From Hyphomicrobiales bacterium (GTDB taxonomy: Bacteria; Pseudomonadota; Alphaproteobacteria; Rhizobiales; Xanthobacteraceae): a stretch of DNA of 35,681 nt. The notes beneath the pieces were generated by a model. It saw nothing but the letters and a program-made list of their open reading frames with translations, did no database searches and was not told the origin of the DNA. The translations under genes and the position numbers were made by a program. This document shows, piece by piece, positions 21,715 to 30,257 of this stretch (position 1 is the first letter of the stretch; each line of letters starts with the position of its first letter). Location: positions 1 to 35,681 of the forward strand of contig JAFKKM010000054.1 in the NCBI GenBank assembly GCA_017305555.1. Reading direction: 5' to 3'.

Positions 21715-22959
21715 ATGACTGAAATCCGCGTCCCGACGCTGGGAGAATCCGTCACCGAAGCCACCATCGGCAAATGGTTCAAGAAGGCCGGCGATGCCGT
21801 CGCGGTCGACGAACCGCTGGTCGAGCTGGAAACCGACAAGGTCACCATCGAAGTCCCCGCGCCGTCCGCCGGCACGCTCGGCGAGATCATCGCCAAGGAC
21901 GGCGAGACGGTTGCCGTCGGCGCGCTGCTCGGTCAGATCACCGAGGGCGCCGCGCCCGCGGCGAAGCCAGCCGCGCCGGCCGCTCAAGCGGCCCCCGCCG
22001 CTGCTCCGGCGCCCGCCGCCGCGCCTGCGCCCGCGCAAGCGAAGGCACCGCCGGCTGATGCGCCGCTGGCTCCGTCGGTTCGCAAGCTCTCCGCTGAAAG
22101 CGGCATCGATGCTGCGAGCATCGAGGGCACCGGCAAGGACGGCCGTGTGAGCAAGGGCGACATGCTCGCCGCGATCGAGAAGGCTGCTTCGAGCGCCACG
22201 CCGCTCAATCAGCCGGCCGCTGCCGTGCAGGTGCGCGCACCGTCGCCGGCGAGCGATGCCGCGCGCGAGGAGCGCGTGAAGATGACGCGGCTGCGCCAGA
22301 CCATCGCGCGCCGCCTCAAGGATGTGCAGAACACCGCCGCGATGCTGACGACCTTCAACGAGGTCGACATGGGCAACCTGATGGCGCTGCGCAGCCAATA
22401 CAAGGACGTGTTCGAGAAGAAGCACGGCACCAAGCTCGGCTTCATGGGCTTCTTCACCAAGGCCTGCGTGCAGGCGCTGAAGGATATCCCGGCGGTCAAC
22501 GCCGAGATCGACGGCACCGACCTGATCTACAAGAACTACTATCATATCGGCGTCGCCGTCGGCACCGATCGCGGCCTCGTGGTGCCGGTGGTGCGCGATT
22601 GCGATCAGAAATCGATCGCGGACATCGAGAAGTCGATTTCGGATTTCGGCCGCCGCGCGCGTGACGGCCAGTTGAAGATCGACGAAATGCAGGGCGGCAC
22701 CTTCACCATCTCCAACGGCGGTGTCTACGGTTCGCTGATGTCGACGCCGATCCTCAATGCGCCGCAGTCCGCCATCCTCGGGATGCACAAGATCCAGGAG
22801 CGGCCGATGGTGGTCGGCGGCAAGATCGAGATCCGCCCGATGATGTATCTGGCGCTGTCCTACGATCACCGCGTCATCGACGGCAAGGAAGCGGTCACCT
22901 TCCTGGTCCGCGTCAAGGAATCGCTGGAGGATCCGGCGCGTCTGGTGCTGGATCTGTGA
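21715..22959 (+). CDS. odhB: Dihydrolipoyllysine succinyltransferase (2-oxoglutarate dehydrogenase E2)
   Basis: The E2 core (sucB/odhB) has 414 residues. Domains in order: one lipoyl domain (about 1-77) with the modified lysine Lys42 in ETDKVTIEV; an Ala/Pro-rich flexible linker (about 78-115); a peripheral subunit-binding domain ([13 protein letters not shown]...[12 protein letters not shown]); and the catalytic acyltransferase domain from about 180, with His385 and Asp389 in the SYDHRVIDG active-site motif. It transfers succinyl to CoA and scaffolds the complex. The ATG at 21715 is chosen because AGAGGA lies seven bases upstream and [13 protein letters not shown] is the canonical start; a longer reading adds 32 unrelated residues. 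An SDR gene follows after ten bases. Confidence 0.97.
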   Translation: MTEIRVPTLGESVTEATIGKWFKKAGDAVAVDEPLVELETDKVTIEVPAPSAGTLGEIIAKDGETVAVGALLGQITEGAAPAAKPAAPAAQAAPAAAPAPAAAPAPAQAKAPPADAPLAPSVRKLSAESGIDAASIEGTGKDGRVSKGDMLAAIEKAASSATPLNQPAAAVQVRAPSPASDAAREERVKMTRLRQTIARRLKDVQNTAAMLTTFNEVDMGNLMALRSQYKDVFEKKHGTKLGFMGFFTKACVQALKDIPAVNAEIDGTDLIYKNYYHIGVAVGTDRGLVVPVVRDCDQKSIADIEKSISDFGRRARDGQLKIDEMQGGTFTISNGGVYGSLMSTPILNAPQSAILGMHKIQERPMVVGGKIEIRPMMYLALSYDHRVIDGKEAVTFLVRVKESLEDPARLVLDL

Positions 22960-22969
22960 GGCGCGCGCG

Positions 22970-23731
22970 ATGACGGATGCAGCGCGCGAGTCCCGCGTCG
23001 CCATCATCACCGGCGGCAGTCGCGGCATCGGCCGCGCGGCGGCGATTGCCGCAGCAAAGCACGGCTGGCGCGTGGTCATCGGTTACGTCAGCAACGAGAA
23101 GGCGGCGCGCGAAACCGTTGCCGCTATCGAGGCCGGCAACGGCAAGGCGCTTGCGGTGCGTTGCGACGTCGGGATCGAGTCCGACATCCTCGGCCTGTTC
23201 AAGGCGGCGGATGATTTCGGCACGCTGGGCGCGCTGGTCAATAACGCCGGCATCGTCGGGCAGACCGCGCGCGTCGAGACGCTGACAGCGGACCGCATCA
23301 ATCACATGCTGCGCGTCAACGTCACCGGCAGCTTCCTCTGCGCGCGCGAGGCCGTGAAGCGAATGTCGACCAAGCACGGCGGCAAGGGCGGCGTCATTGT
23401 GAACCTGTCGTCGGTTGCGGCGACGCTGGGCTCCGCCAACACCTATGTCGATTATGCGGCGTCGAAAGGCGCGATCGATACGTTCACCATCGGGCTCTCC
23501 AATGAAGTCGCCGCCGAAGGCATTCGCGTTGTCGGCATCCGGCCGGGCCTGATCGATACCGAAATTCATGCCAGCGGCGGTGAGCCCGATCGCCACTTCC
23601 GGCTGGCGAAAACCGTGCCGATGCAGCGCGTCGGCACTGCTGACGAAATTGCCAATGCCATTGTCTGGCTGATGTCGGACGAGGCATCTTACGTCGCCGG
23701 CACCACCCTGAATGTTTCCGGCGGTCGCTGA
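22970..23731 (+). CDS. SDR family oxidoreductase in the 2-oxoglutarate dehydrogenase operon
   Basis: This is a 253-residue classical short-chain dehydrogenase. The cofactor motif is TGGSRGIG (14-21), followed by NNAG (91-94), Asn117, Ser148 and the catalytic Tyr162/Lys166 in YAASK, so all tetrad residues are present and the enzyme should be active. The ending VAGTTLNVSGGR is typical of FabG/glucose-dehydrogenase-like SDRs. Its substrate is unknown. It sits ten bases after odhB and 30 bases before lpdA, so it is almost certainly translated from the same mRNA as E2 and E3. As I recall the arrangement recurs in the Bradyrhizobium group, suggesting a conserved though undefined link to 2-oxoacid metabolism. 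Confidence 0.9.
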   Translation: MTDAARESRVAIITGGSRGIGRAAAIAAAKHGWRVVIGYVSNEKAARETVAAIEAGNGKALAVRCDVGIESDILGLFKAADDFGTLGALVNNAGIVGQTARVETLTADRINHMLRVNVTGSFLCAREAVKRMSTKHGGKGGVIVNLSSVAATLGSANTYVDYAASKGAIDTFTIGLSNEVAAEGIRVVGIRPGLIDTEIHASGGEPDRHFRLAKTVPMQRVGTADEIANAIVWLMSDEASYVAGTTLNVSGGR

Positions 23732-23761
23732 TCCCGCCTCTGTACCGACAGGATTGATATC

Positions 23762-25165
23762 ATGGCTTCCTACGATCTCGTTGTCATCGGCACCGGCCCC
23801 GGCGGTTACGTCTGCGCGATCCGCGCGGCGCAACTCGGCATGAAGGTCGCCGTCGTCGAGAAAAACGCGACCCTCGGCGGCACCTGCCTCAATGTCGGTT
23901 GTATGCCGTCGAAGGCGCTGCTGCACGCTTCCGAACTGTTCGAGGAGAGCGCGCATTCCTTCGCCAAGATGGGCATCTCGGTAGGCCCGCCGTCGCTCGA
24001 TCTGCCGGCGATGATGAGCTTCAAGCAGGAAGGCATCGACGGCAACGTCAAGGGCGTCGAGTTCCTGATGAAGAAGAACAAAATCGACGTGCTGCGCGGC
24101 ACCGGCCGCGTCGTCGCTGCCGGCAAGGTCGAGGTGAAGGCCGCCGATGGCGCGGCCCAGACCGTCGACACCAAGAACATCGTCATTGCCACCGGCTCCG
24201 ATGTCGCCAAGCTGAAGGGCATCGAGATCGACGAGAAGCGCGTCGTCTCCTCCACCGGCGCGCTGGCGCTGGACAAGGTGCCGGGCAAGCTCCTGATCGT
24301 CGGCGCCGGCGTCATCGGCCTCGAACTCGGTTCGGTGTGGCGGCGTCTCGGCGCGCAGGTCACCGTGGTCGAATTCCTCGACCGCATCCTGCCGGGCATG
24401 GACGGCGAAGTGGCGAAGCAATTCCAGCGCCTCTTGGAGAAGCAGGGCTTTGCTTTCAAACTCGGCGCCAAGGTCACGGGCATCGACGCCAGCGGCGCGA
24501 CCTTGAAGGCGCAGGTTGAGCCCGCCGCCGGCGGTGCCGCGGAAACGCTGGAAGCGGATGTTGTGCTGGTCGCTATCGGCCGCGCGCCGCACACCGAGGG
24601 GCTTGGCCTCAAGGAGGCCGGCGTCGCACTGGATAATCGCGGCCGCGTCGAGATCGACAATCACTTCGCGACGAATGTGAAAGGCATCTACGCCATCGGC
24701 GACGTGGTGCGCGGGCCGATGCTGGCCCACAAAGCGGAAGACGAAGGCGTCGCGGTGGCGGAAATGATCGCCGGTCAGGCCGGGCACGTGAACTACGACG
24801 TGATTCCGGGTGTGGTCTACACGACGCCGGAAGTCGCCAGCGTCGGCAAGACCGAGGAAGAATTGAAGCAGGCCGGCGTCGCCTACACCGTCGGCAAGTT
24901 CCCGTTCACCGCCAACGGCCGTTCCAAGGTCAACCAGACCACCGACGGGTTCGTGAAGATCCTGGCCGATGCCAAGACCGACCGCGTGCTCGGCTGTCAC
25001 ATCATCGGCCGCGAGGCGGGCGAGATGATCCATGAAGCCTGCGTGCTGATGGAGTTCGGCGGTTCCGCCGAGGATCTGGCCCGCACCTGTCATGCGCATC
25101 CGACGCGTTCGGAGGCGGTCAAGGAAGCCGCGCTTGCGGTCGCCAAACGCGCCATCCATATGTAA
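23762..25165 (+). CDS. lpdA: Dihydrolipoyl dehydrogenase (E3)
   Basis: This 467-residue flavoprotein reoxidises dihydrolipoamide on E2 and reduces NAD+. FAD-binding starts at [11 protein letters not shown], and the redox-active disulfide is Cys42/Cys47 in [13 protein letters not shown]. The NAD-binding motif is [13 protein letters not shown], the second FAD motif is [21 protein letters not shown], and the C-terminal dimer interface carries the catalytic His446/Glu451 pair in HAHPTRSEA. It is the last enzyme of the sucA-odhB-SDR-lpdA series and probably serves the 2-oxoglutarate complex in particular. A small hairpin follows the stop and overlaps the ribosome site of the next gene. Confidence 0.97.
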   Translation: MASYDLVVIGTGPGGYVCAIRAAQLGMKVAVVEKNATLGGTCLNVGCMPSKALLHASELFEESAHSFAKMGISVGPPSLDLPAMMSFKQEGIDGNVKGVEFLMKKNKIDVLRGTGRVVAAGKVEVKAADGAAQTVDTKNIVIATGSDVAKLKGIEIDEKRVVSSTGALALDKVPGKLLIVGAGVIGLELGSVWRRLGAQVTVVEFLDRILPGMDGEVAKQFQRLLEKQGFAFKLGAKVTGIDASGATLKAQVEPAAGGAAETLEADVVLVAIGRAPHTEGLGLKEAGVALDNRGRVEIDNHFATNVKGIYAIGDVVRGPMLAHKAEDEGVAVAEMIAGQAGHVNYDVIPGVVYTTPEVASVGKTEEELKQAGVAYTVGKFPFTANGRSKVNQTTDGFVKILADAKTDRVLGCHIIGREAGEMIHEACVLMEFGGSAEDLARTCHAHPTRSEAVKEAALAVAKRAIHM

Positions 25166-25170
25166 ATCAA

Positions 25171-25189
25171 CTCCGGCACCCCGCCGGAG
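25171..25189 (+). other. Small hairpin overlapping the ribosome site after lpdA
   Basis: CTCCGGC (25171-25177) pairs with GCCGGAG (25183-25189) around ACCCC. The right arm contains the GGAG that, with the following CGGGG, would be the ribosome-binding region of the gene starting at 25205. No U run follows, so it is more likely to modulate translation than to terminate transcription. Inference from sequence only. Confidence 0.35.
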
Positions 25190-25204
25190 CGGGGTACCTT
25201 GTGG

Positions 25205-25732
25205 ATGCGTCGCCTGCTGCAACCGCTCTGGTTTCTGCTCGCGCTGATCTTTTTGATCGAGGCGTGGTTGTGGGACCACCTCGAGCCGGTGGTTGCGCGC
25301 GTCGTCGCATGGATTCCGCTGAAGGCGATCAAGGCCTGGATCGCCGAGAAGATCGAACACCTGTCGCCGCCGCTGACCTTGATCGTGTTCCTGATCCCGG
25401 CAGCGCTGCTGTTCCCGCTGAAGGTCGCCGGGCTTTGGCTTTTGGCGCATCACTACTGGTTCAGCGCGATGGCGGTGGTGGTGTTCGCCAAGCTGATGGG
25501 CGTCGGCGTAGCCGCCTTCATCTTCGACGTGACGCGGCCGAAGCTGTTGCAGATGGCGTGGTTCAAGTGGCTTTATGAATTCGTGCTGACGATTCGCGCC
25601 AAGGCACACGCGCTGGTGGCGCCGGTCATGACGCGGATCAAGGCCAGGCTGCGATGGCTGCGTGCGGGATCATCCTCGCGCTGGGTCCGCATGATCCAAC
25701 GCATCCGCCACCGCGTCCAATCGGCGCGGTAG
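25205..25732 (+). CDS. Uncharacterised small membrane protein downstream of lpdA
   Basis: I do not recognise a named domain. From the ATG at 25205 the protein has 175 residues: a first hydrophobic stretch (LLQPLWFLLALIFLIEAWLW), an amphipathic linker, two further membrane segments (LTLIVFLIPAALLFPLKVAGLWLL and WFSAMAVVVFAKLMGVGVAAFIF), and a basic C-terminal tail of about 60 residues rich in Arg and Lys that should face the cytoplasm. A TTG two codons earlier is an alternative start. It is 39 bases after lpdA on the same strand and may be part of that operon. The Trp and Arg content and GC-rich third positions look like genuine coding sequence. Confidence 0.75.
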   Translation: MRRLLQPLWFLLALIFLIEAWLWDHLEPVVARVVAWIPLKAIKAWIAEKIEHLSPPLTLIVFLIPAALLFPLKVAGLWLLAHHYWFSAMAVVVFAKLMGVGVAAFIFDVTRPKLLQMAWFKWLYEFVLTIRAKAHALVAPVMTRIKARLRWLRAGSSSRWVRMIQRIRHRVQSAR

Positions 25733-25746
25733 CATTCCCTATCTGT

Positions 25747-25838
25747 CGTCATCCTGAGGTGCTCCGCGCGAAGCGTGGAGCCTCGAAGGATGGTCCGTCG
25801 CCCTTCGAGGCTCGCTCCGCTCGCACCTCAGGGTGACG
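25747..25838. repeat. Intergenic inverted repeat (CGTCATCCTGAGGTGC type)
   Basis: The left arm CGTCATCCTGAGGTGC and right arm GCACCTCAGGGTGACG are complementary with one G-U, with inner pairs such as GAGCCTCGAAGG/CCTTCGAGGCTC. It lies between convergent genes and may terminate both transcripts. The type is familiar from intergenic regions of Bradyrhizobium relatives. Confidence 0.8.
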
Positions 25839-25844
25839 GAGTTG

Positions 25845-26435
25845 CTACATCAGATGCACCGCATGCGGTGCGAACAGGCCGATGGCGGTGAAGGCGATGC
25901 CGGCGAGCATCAGGAGGCCCGCGCCCCAGCCCAGCACCATCATGCCGGTGATGATCGTGGCCGACGCCAGCACGATGGCGATCTGGAAGGCGGCCGAAGC
26001 CACCTCGAAGTGGTGATACTTGGCCATCGCCAGATCGCGGGCGTGCTCGGCGTGCTTGGCGCGCTCGGCGAGTTGCTTGCGGCCTTCACCGGTTTCGGGT
26101 TCGTCGTCGTAGCGCTTGGCGGTCTTCTGCCAGCTTTCGATCCGCTTGGTCAGCGCCGCTTTCACCGCCGCGTCGGTGGCGGTATCGGCTTGCACCTGGA
26201 GCTGTTCGGCTGCGGTCTTGATCGTGGTCAGGCGGATGCTCTTGGCCTGGAAGAACGCCCACAGATTGGCGGCGGCGACGTTCTCGCTGATCGACTCGGT
26301 CTGCGCGCCCTTGCCCAGCGTCTCCGACAGCGCCAGGCACAGGGCGATGACGGCAATCAGCAACGCGATCTTCTTGTTCGACCCGGACGCGTGTTCGGCG
26401 TGCTCGGCGTGTTCCATGCTTTCGTGGGCGCTCAT
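25845..26435 (-). CDS. DUF4337 domain-containing membrane protein
   Basis: This 196-residue protein matches the DUF4337 family of unknown function. The N-terminus holds a short HAEHAEH repeat (7-16), then a membrane segment (KKIALLIAVIALCLALSETLG), a charged, probably coiled-coil middle (AAANLWAFFQAKSIRLTTIKTAAEQLQ and onward to about 145), and two C-terminal membrane segments in a near-continuous hydrophobic run. I chose the ATG at 26433-26435; longer readings start inside unrelated Arg/Pro-rich sequence. It lies 130 bases downstream of xerC on the same strand, but a functional connection is not apparent. Confidence 0.85.
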   Translation of the reverse strand: MSAHESMEHAEHAEHASGSNKKIALLIAVIALCLALSETLGKGAQTESISENVAAANLWAFFQAKSIRLTTIKTAAEQLQVQADTATDAAVKAALTKRIESWQKTAKRYDDEPETGEGRKQLAERAKHAEHARDLAMAKYHHFEVASAAFQIAIVLASATIITGMMVLGWGAGLLMLAGIAFTAIGLFAPHAVHLM

Positions 26436-26565
26436 TGGCGGTTTCCAGTGATGAAAGGGCGCGCACGATCCATCCGAGCGTCCCACATTCGCAAGAGGGG
26501 CAATGCTCACTCCACATGAAATATTTTCGCTGTGATCGGAAATCCGCAGCCCGGAGCGGAGCCGG

Positions 26566-27534
26566 TCAGGCGCGGGGGTGCGCCGTCTTGTAGACCTCGA
26601 GCAGCCGCTCGGTATCGATGCCGGTATAGACCTGGGTGGTCGAGAGCGAGGCGTGGCCGAGCAATTCCTGAATGGCGCGCAGATCGCCGCCACGGCCGAG
26701 CAGATGCGTGGCGAAAGAGTGGCGCAGCGCGTGCGGGGTGGCGCTGTCCGGCAGGCCGAGGCCGCCGCGCAGCCGCGCCATCGCCAACTGGATGATGCGC
26801 GGGCTCAGCGGGCCGCCGCGCGCGCCGACGAAGATCGGCCCGTCCGCCGGTAGCGGATGCGGGCACATCGCCACGTAGTCCTGAATCAGTGCCAGCACGT
26901 TTTGCAGCACCGGCACCATGCGGGTCTTGTTGCCCTTGCCGAGGACGGTGAGGGTGTCGCCTTGGCCCGGCGGCGGCACGTCGCGCTTCTTGAGCCCCAG
27001 CGCTTCCGAGATACGCAGGCCGGAGCCGTAGAGCAGCGCCATGACGGCGGCGTCGCGCGCCAGCACCCATTGCTCGCGATCCTCGCCGGCGCGGATGTCG
27101 GCATCGGCCAACAGTTTTGCCGCCGTCACGCCGATGGGCTTCGGCAGGCTTTTGCCGATCTTCGGCGCGCGGATTGCCGACAGTGCGCCGACCTTGCCAC
27201 GGCCCTCGCGTTCGAGGAAACGGCCGAACGAGCGCAGACCTGCGAGCGAACGCATCAGCGAGCGGCTGCCGATGTCGTCGGCGCGGCGCGCTGCCATGAA
27301 GGCGCGCACGTCGCTGGCCTCGAGCGTGGCGAAACGCTTCAAGGTAACGGTGGTGCCCCAGTGCTCGCCGAGGAACGTCAGCAACTGCCGGACGTCGCGG
27401 GCATAGGCCTCGTGGGTCTTCGGCGACAGCCGCCGTTCGGTGCGCAGGAACGCCAGCCAGTGCTGCATCTCGGTCATGACGTCGGCTGCCGCGCAGGCGA
27501 TCTCAGGCAGAGGGGAAACGGCTGGCTTTGTCAT
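26566..27534 (-). CDS. xerC: Tyrosine recombinase XerC
   Basis: This site-specific recombinase resolves chromosome dimers at dif together with XerD and FtsK. From the ATG at 27532-27534 it has 322 residues: an N-terminal SAM-like core-binding domain (about 20-105) and a catalytic domain with Arg174 (SGLRISEAL), Lys200 (GKGNKTR), His268/Arg271 (HALRHSFATHLL), His294 (LLGHASLSTTQ) and the nucleophile Tyr303 (VYTGID). All catalytic residues are intact. It is divergent from priA, the usual alphaproteobacterial neighbour, which supports XerC over a mobile-element integrase. The 249-base gap to priA is mostly two palindromes. A longer in-frame start runs into those repeats and is unlikely. Confidence 0.93.
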   Translation of the reverse strand: MTKPAVSPLPEIACAAADVMTEMQHWLAFLRTERRLSPKTHEAYARDVRQLLTFLGEHWGTTVTLKRFATLEASDVRAFMAARRADDIGSRSLMRSLAGLRSFGRFLEREGRGKVGALSAIRAPKIGKSLPKPIGVTAAKLLADADIRAGEDREQWVLARDAAVMALLYGSGLRISEALGLKKRDVPPPGQGDTLTVLGKGNKTRMVPVLQNVLALIQDYVAMCPHPLPADGPIFVGARGGPLSPRIIQLAMARLRGGLGLPDSATPHALRHSFATHLLGRGGDLRAIQELLGHASLSTTQVYTGIDTERLLEVYKTAHPRA

Positions 27535-27575
27535 GTTCGAGGACGCCGGGGTTGATTGCTCTGGACCGAATGCGT

Positions 27576-27742
27576 CTAGTGGTTCGATTCGAACATTTGC
27601 ATCCCGTCGCAGCGGATGCTTTGCAAATGCTAGAATCAAAGAACCACTAGCAATTATAAGTTTCTAGTGGAGTTCTGAATTTAACATTCGCTTGTCGGAT
27701 TTGCTGCGAAGCGGGTAGCGAATGTCAAATTCACCCCACTAG
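27576..27742. repeat. Tandem pair of CTAGTGG-ended palindromes in the xerC-priA gap
   Basis: The first palindrome runs 27576-27650: CTAGTGGTTC at the left end, GAACCACTAG at the right, with CATTTGCA/TGCAAATG inside. The second runs 27664-27742: CTAGTGG at the left and CCACTAG at the right, with GAATTTAACATTCGCT/AGCGAATGTCAAATTC inside, near-perfect. Both share CTAG-containing tips and a stem plus GC-rich loop, so they look like two related units. They occupy the divergent promoter region and are AT-richer than the surroundings. Confidence 0.7.
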
Positions 27743-27783
27743 TATCGCACCGCTTGCTTGACCGTTCGCTAACCGATTCGACG

Positions 27784-29988
27784 ATGACCCAGTCTACACG
27801 CGAGAAAGCTCCTGGAGCGACCGGCATCGTCGATGTGCTGGTGCCGGTGGCGCTCGACCGTGCCTATTCCTATCGCGTGCCGCGCGGGCTCGACCTCAAG
27901 CCCGGCGATGTCGTCAGCGTTCCGCTCGGCGCGCGCGAGGTGACGGCGGTGGTATGGGCCGAGAACCACAATCCCGATCCGCGCCTGCATAACCGGCTCA
28001 AGGATATCTCGGAACAGATCGAGGTGCCGCCGTTGCGCGGGGAACTGCGCACCTTGGTGGATTGGGTCGCGAATTACACGCTGTCGCCGCGCGGCATGGT
28101 GCTGCGCATGACGTTGCGGATGGGTGAGCATCTCGGACCGGAGCGCGTGCGACCCGGCGTGCGGCTGGTCGGGCCGCCTCCTCAAAGAATGACCCCGGCG
28201 CGCCGTCGCATCATCGAATGTCTCAGCGACGGCCTGCTGCACGGCAAGTCGGACGCGGCGCGTGAGGCCGGCGTCAGCGTCGGTGTCATCGACGGGCTGG
28301 TGGACGAGGGTACGCTGGCGGTGGAGCCGTTGCCGAAGCCGCCCGCGCCGCCGGCGCCGGACCCGACCTTCGTGGAGCCCGACTTCTCGCCCGATCAAAA
28401 AATCGCCGCGCAGACGTTGCGCGAGATGGCGGCGAATGAGGCGTTCGCGGTGGCGCTGCTCGACGGCGTCACCGGCTCCGGCAAGACCGAAGTGTATTTC
28501 GAGGCGGTGGCCGAGACGGTGAGGCGCGGCAAGCAGGTGCTGATCCTGATGCCGGAGATCGCGCTCACCGGACAATTCCTCGACCGCTTCGCACAACGTT
28601 TCGGCGTGAAGCCAATCGAGTGGCATTCGGAACTGACGCCGCGCACCCGCGCGCGCAACTGGGCGGCGATCGCGGCCGGCGAGGCGCACGTCGTGGTCGG
28701 CGCGCGCTCGGCGCTGTTTCTGCCGTATGCGAATCTCGGCCTCATCATCGTCGATGAAGAGCACGACCAGGCCTACAAACAGGGTGATGGCGTGCATTAC
28801 CACGCCCGCGACATGGCGGTGGTGCGCGCGCACATCGCGAAAATTCCCATCGTGCTGGCCTCGGCGACGCCGTCGGTCGAAACCGAAGTGAACGCGCGCA
28901 AGGGCCGCTATACGCGCGTGCCGTTGCCGTCGCGGTTCGGCGGCCAGCACATGCCGCAGATCGAGGCCATCGATCTGCGCCGCGCGCCGCCGCCGCGCGG
29001 GCGCTTCATCTCGCCGCCTTTGGCGGAAGCGATCAACTATGCTGTCGAGCGCCGCGAACAGGCGCTGCTGTTTCTCAACCGGCGCGGTTATGCGCCGCTG
29101 ACGTTATGCCGCGCCTGCGGTCATCGCTTCTCCTGTAACATCTGCGACGCGTGGCTGGTCGATCATCGTTTCCGGCAGCGGCTGGTGTGCCATCACTGCG
29201 GCTTCTCGATTCCGCGCCCGCATCAGTGCCCGCATTGCGGCGCGGAGGAATCGCTCGCCGCCATCGGCCCCGGCGTCGAGCGCTTGCAGGAAGAGGCGGC
29301 AGCGCTGTTTCCCGACGCGCGCACCATGGTGCTGTCGAGCGATCTCATCACCTCCATCGAGACCATGCGCGCGGAGTTGAACGCGATCGCGGAAGGCCGC
29401 GTCGATATCATCATCGGTACGCAACTGGTCGCGAAGGGCCACAACTTCCCGCGCCTCAATCTGGTCGGCGTGGTCGATGCGGATCTGGGCTTGAGCAATG
29501 GCGATCCGCGCGCGGCGGAGCGCACCTTCCAATTGCTCAACCAGGTGATCGGCCGCGCCGGGCGCGAGCAGGGGCGCGGCGTCGGTTACTTGCAGACCTA
29601 TCAGCCGGAGCATCCGGTGATGAAGGCGCTGGTCGCGAGCGATCGGCAGGCGTTCTACGACACCGAGATCGAATTGCGCGAACGCACGTTGTATCCGCCG
29701 TTCGGGCGTCTCGCGAGCATGATTATTTCCGCGGGGGATCGCCCGACCGCCGAAGGCTTCGCGCGCAAGCTGGCCTCGGCCGCGCCACATGATGAGGCGG
29801 TGCAAGTGCTGGGCCCGGCGGAAGCGCCGCTCGCGGTGGTGAAAGGCCGCTATCGCTTTCGCCTGCTGATCAAGTCGGCGCGCGGCGTCGATCTGCCCGG
29901 CTACCTGCGCGACTGGCTCGCCATCGCACCGAAGACCAAGGGCAATCTCAAACTGGAAGTCGACGTCGATCCGCAGAGTTTTCTGTAA
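27784..29988 (+). CDS. priA: Primosomal protein N' (PriA replication restart helicase)
   Basis: PriA is the 3'-5' helicase that reloads the replisome at repaired forks. From the ATG at 27784 it has 734 residues. Domains in order: an N-terminal 3'-DNA-binding domain (VDVLVPVALDRAYSYRVP), a winged-helix region, a helicase core with Walker A GVTGSGKT (228-235) and DEEH (324-327), a zinc-binding insertion with eight cysteines in four pairs (442/445, 451/454, 469/472, 482/485), and helicase motifs IGTQLVAKGHNFP and VIGRAGREQGRG. A TTG ten codons upstream is in frame but would start in the gap sequence. No clear Shine-Dalgarno is seen. It is divergent from xerC. Confidence 0.96.
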   Translation: MTQSTREKAPGATGIVDVLVPVALDRAYSYRVPRGLDLKPGDVVSVPLGAREVTAVVWAENHNPDPRLHNRLKDISEQIEVPPLRGELRTLVDWVANYTLSPRGMVLRMTLRMGEHLGPERVRPGVRLVGPPPQRMTPARRRIIECLSDGLLHGKSDAAREAGVSVGVIDGLVDEGTLAVEPLPKPPAPPAPDPTFVEPDFSPDQKIAAQTLREMAANEAFAVALLDGVTGSGKTEVYFEAVAETVRRGKQVLILMPEIALTGQFLDRFAQRFGVKPIEWHSELTPRTRARNWAAIAAGEAHVVVGARSALFLPYANLGLIIVDEEHDQAYKQGDGVHYHARDMAVVRAHIAKIPIVLASATPSVETEVNARKGRYTRVPLPSRFGGQHMPQIEAIDLRRAPPPRGRFISPPLAEAINYAVERREQALLFLNRRGYAPLTLCRACGHRFSCNICDAWLVDHRFRQRLVCHHCGFSIPRPHQCPHCGAEESLAAIGPGVERLQEEAAALFPDARTMVLSSDLITSIETMRAELNAIAEGRVDIIIGTQLVAKGHNFPRLNLVGVVDADLGLSNGDPRAAERTFQLLNQVIGRAGREQGRGVGYLQTYQPEHPVMKALVASDRQAFYDTEIELRERTLYPPFGRLASMIISAGDRPTAEGFARKLASAAPHDEAVQVLGPAEAPLAVVKGRYRFRLLIKSARGVDLPGYLRDWLAIAPKTKGNLKLEVDVDPQSFL

Positions 29989-30023
29989 AGCGTCGTCGAT
30001 GAGGATCGTCGCGACGTATTTCC

Positions 30024-30114
30024 CGTCATCACCGGGCTTGTCCCGGTGATCCACGTCTTTCTTTCGTGGTGTGCAAGAAGAGCGTGGATGGCCGGGTCAA
30101 GCCCGGCCATGACG
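30024..30114. repeat. Intergenic palindrome (CGTCAT-CCGGGCTTG family), copy 1
   Basis: The arms CGTCATCACCGGGCTTGTCC and the complement ending GTCAAGCCCGGCCATGACG enclose ATCCACG...CGTGGAT. Copy 2 of the same family is at 33494-33582. The element lies just after priA and could mark its transcript end. Confidence 0.8.
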
Positions 30115-30143
30115 AATGAGAGGCAACAGTATATGCCACCATG

Positions 30144-30171
30144 AAAAAGGCCGATGCGATCAGCATCGGCC
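30144..30171 (-). terminator. Intrinsic terminator of the rlpA-like gene
   Basis: On the minus strand GGCCGATGC, loop TGATC, and GCATCGGCC form a perfect nine-pair stem followed by TTTTTCAT. It is placed 86 bases after the rlpA stop and, read rightward, may also stop priA transcripts, though only CTTTC follows on that side. Confidence 0.8.
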
Positions 30172-30257
30172 CTTTCAACTCAACGCGACTTGAACTCGAC
30201 TGAACTCAACGCGACACTAATCAACGCAACACTTACGCAACTAGGTTTGCGACGTGC

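Noticed and set aside
22913-25609. An 898-codon open frame antisense to the SDR and lpdA genes
   Set aside because: Composition is that of a shadow frame and it opposes two clearly identified enzymes.
26566-27534. Integrase of a genomic island
   Set aside because: Length, intact Xer catalytic residues and position next to priA indicate housekeeping xerC; no att repeats or island genes nearby.
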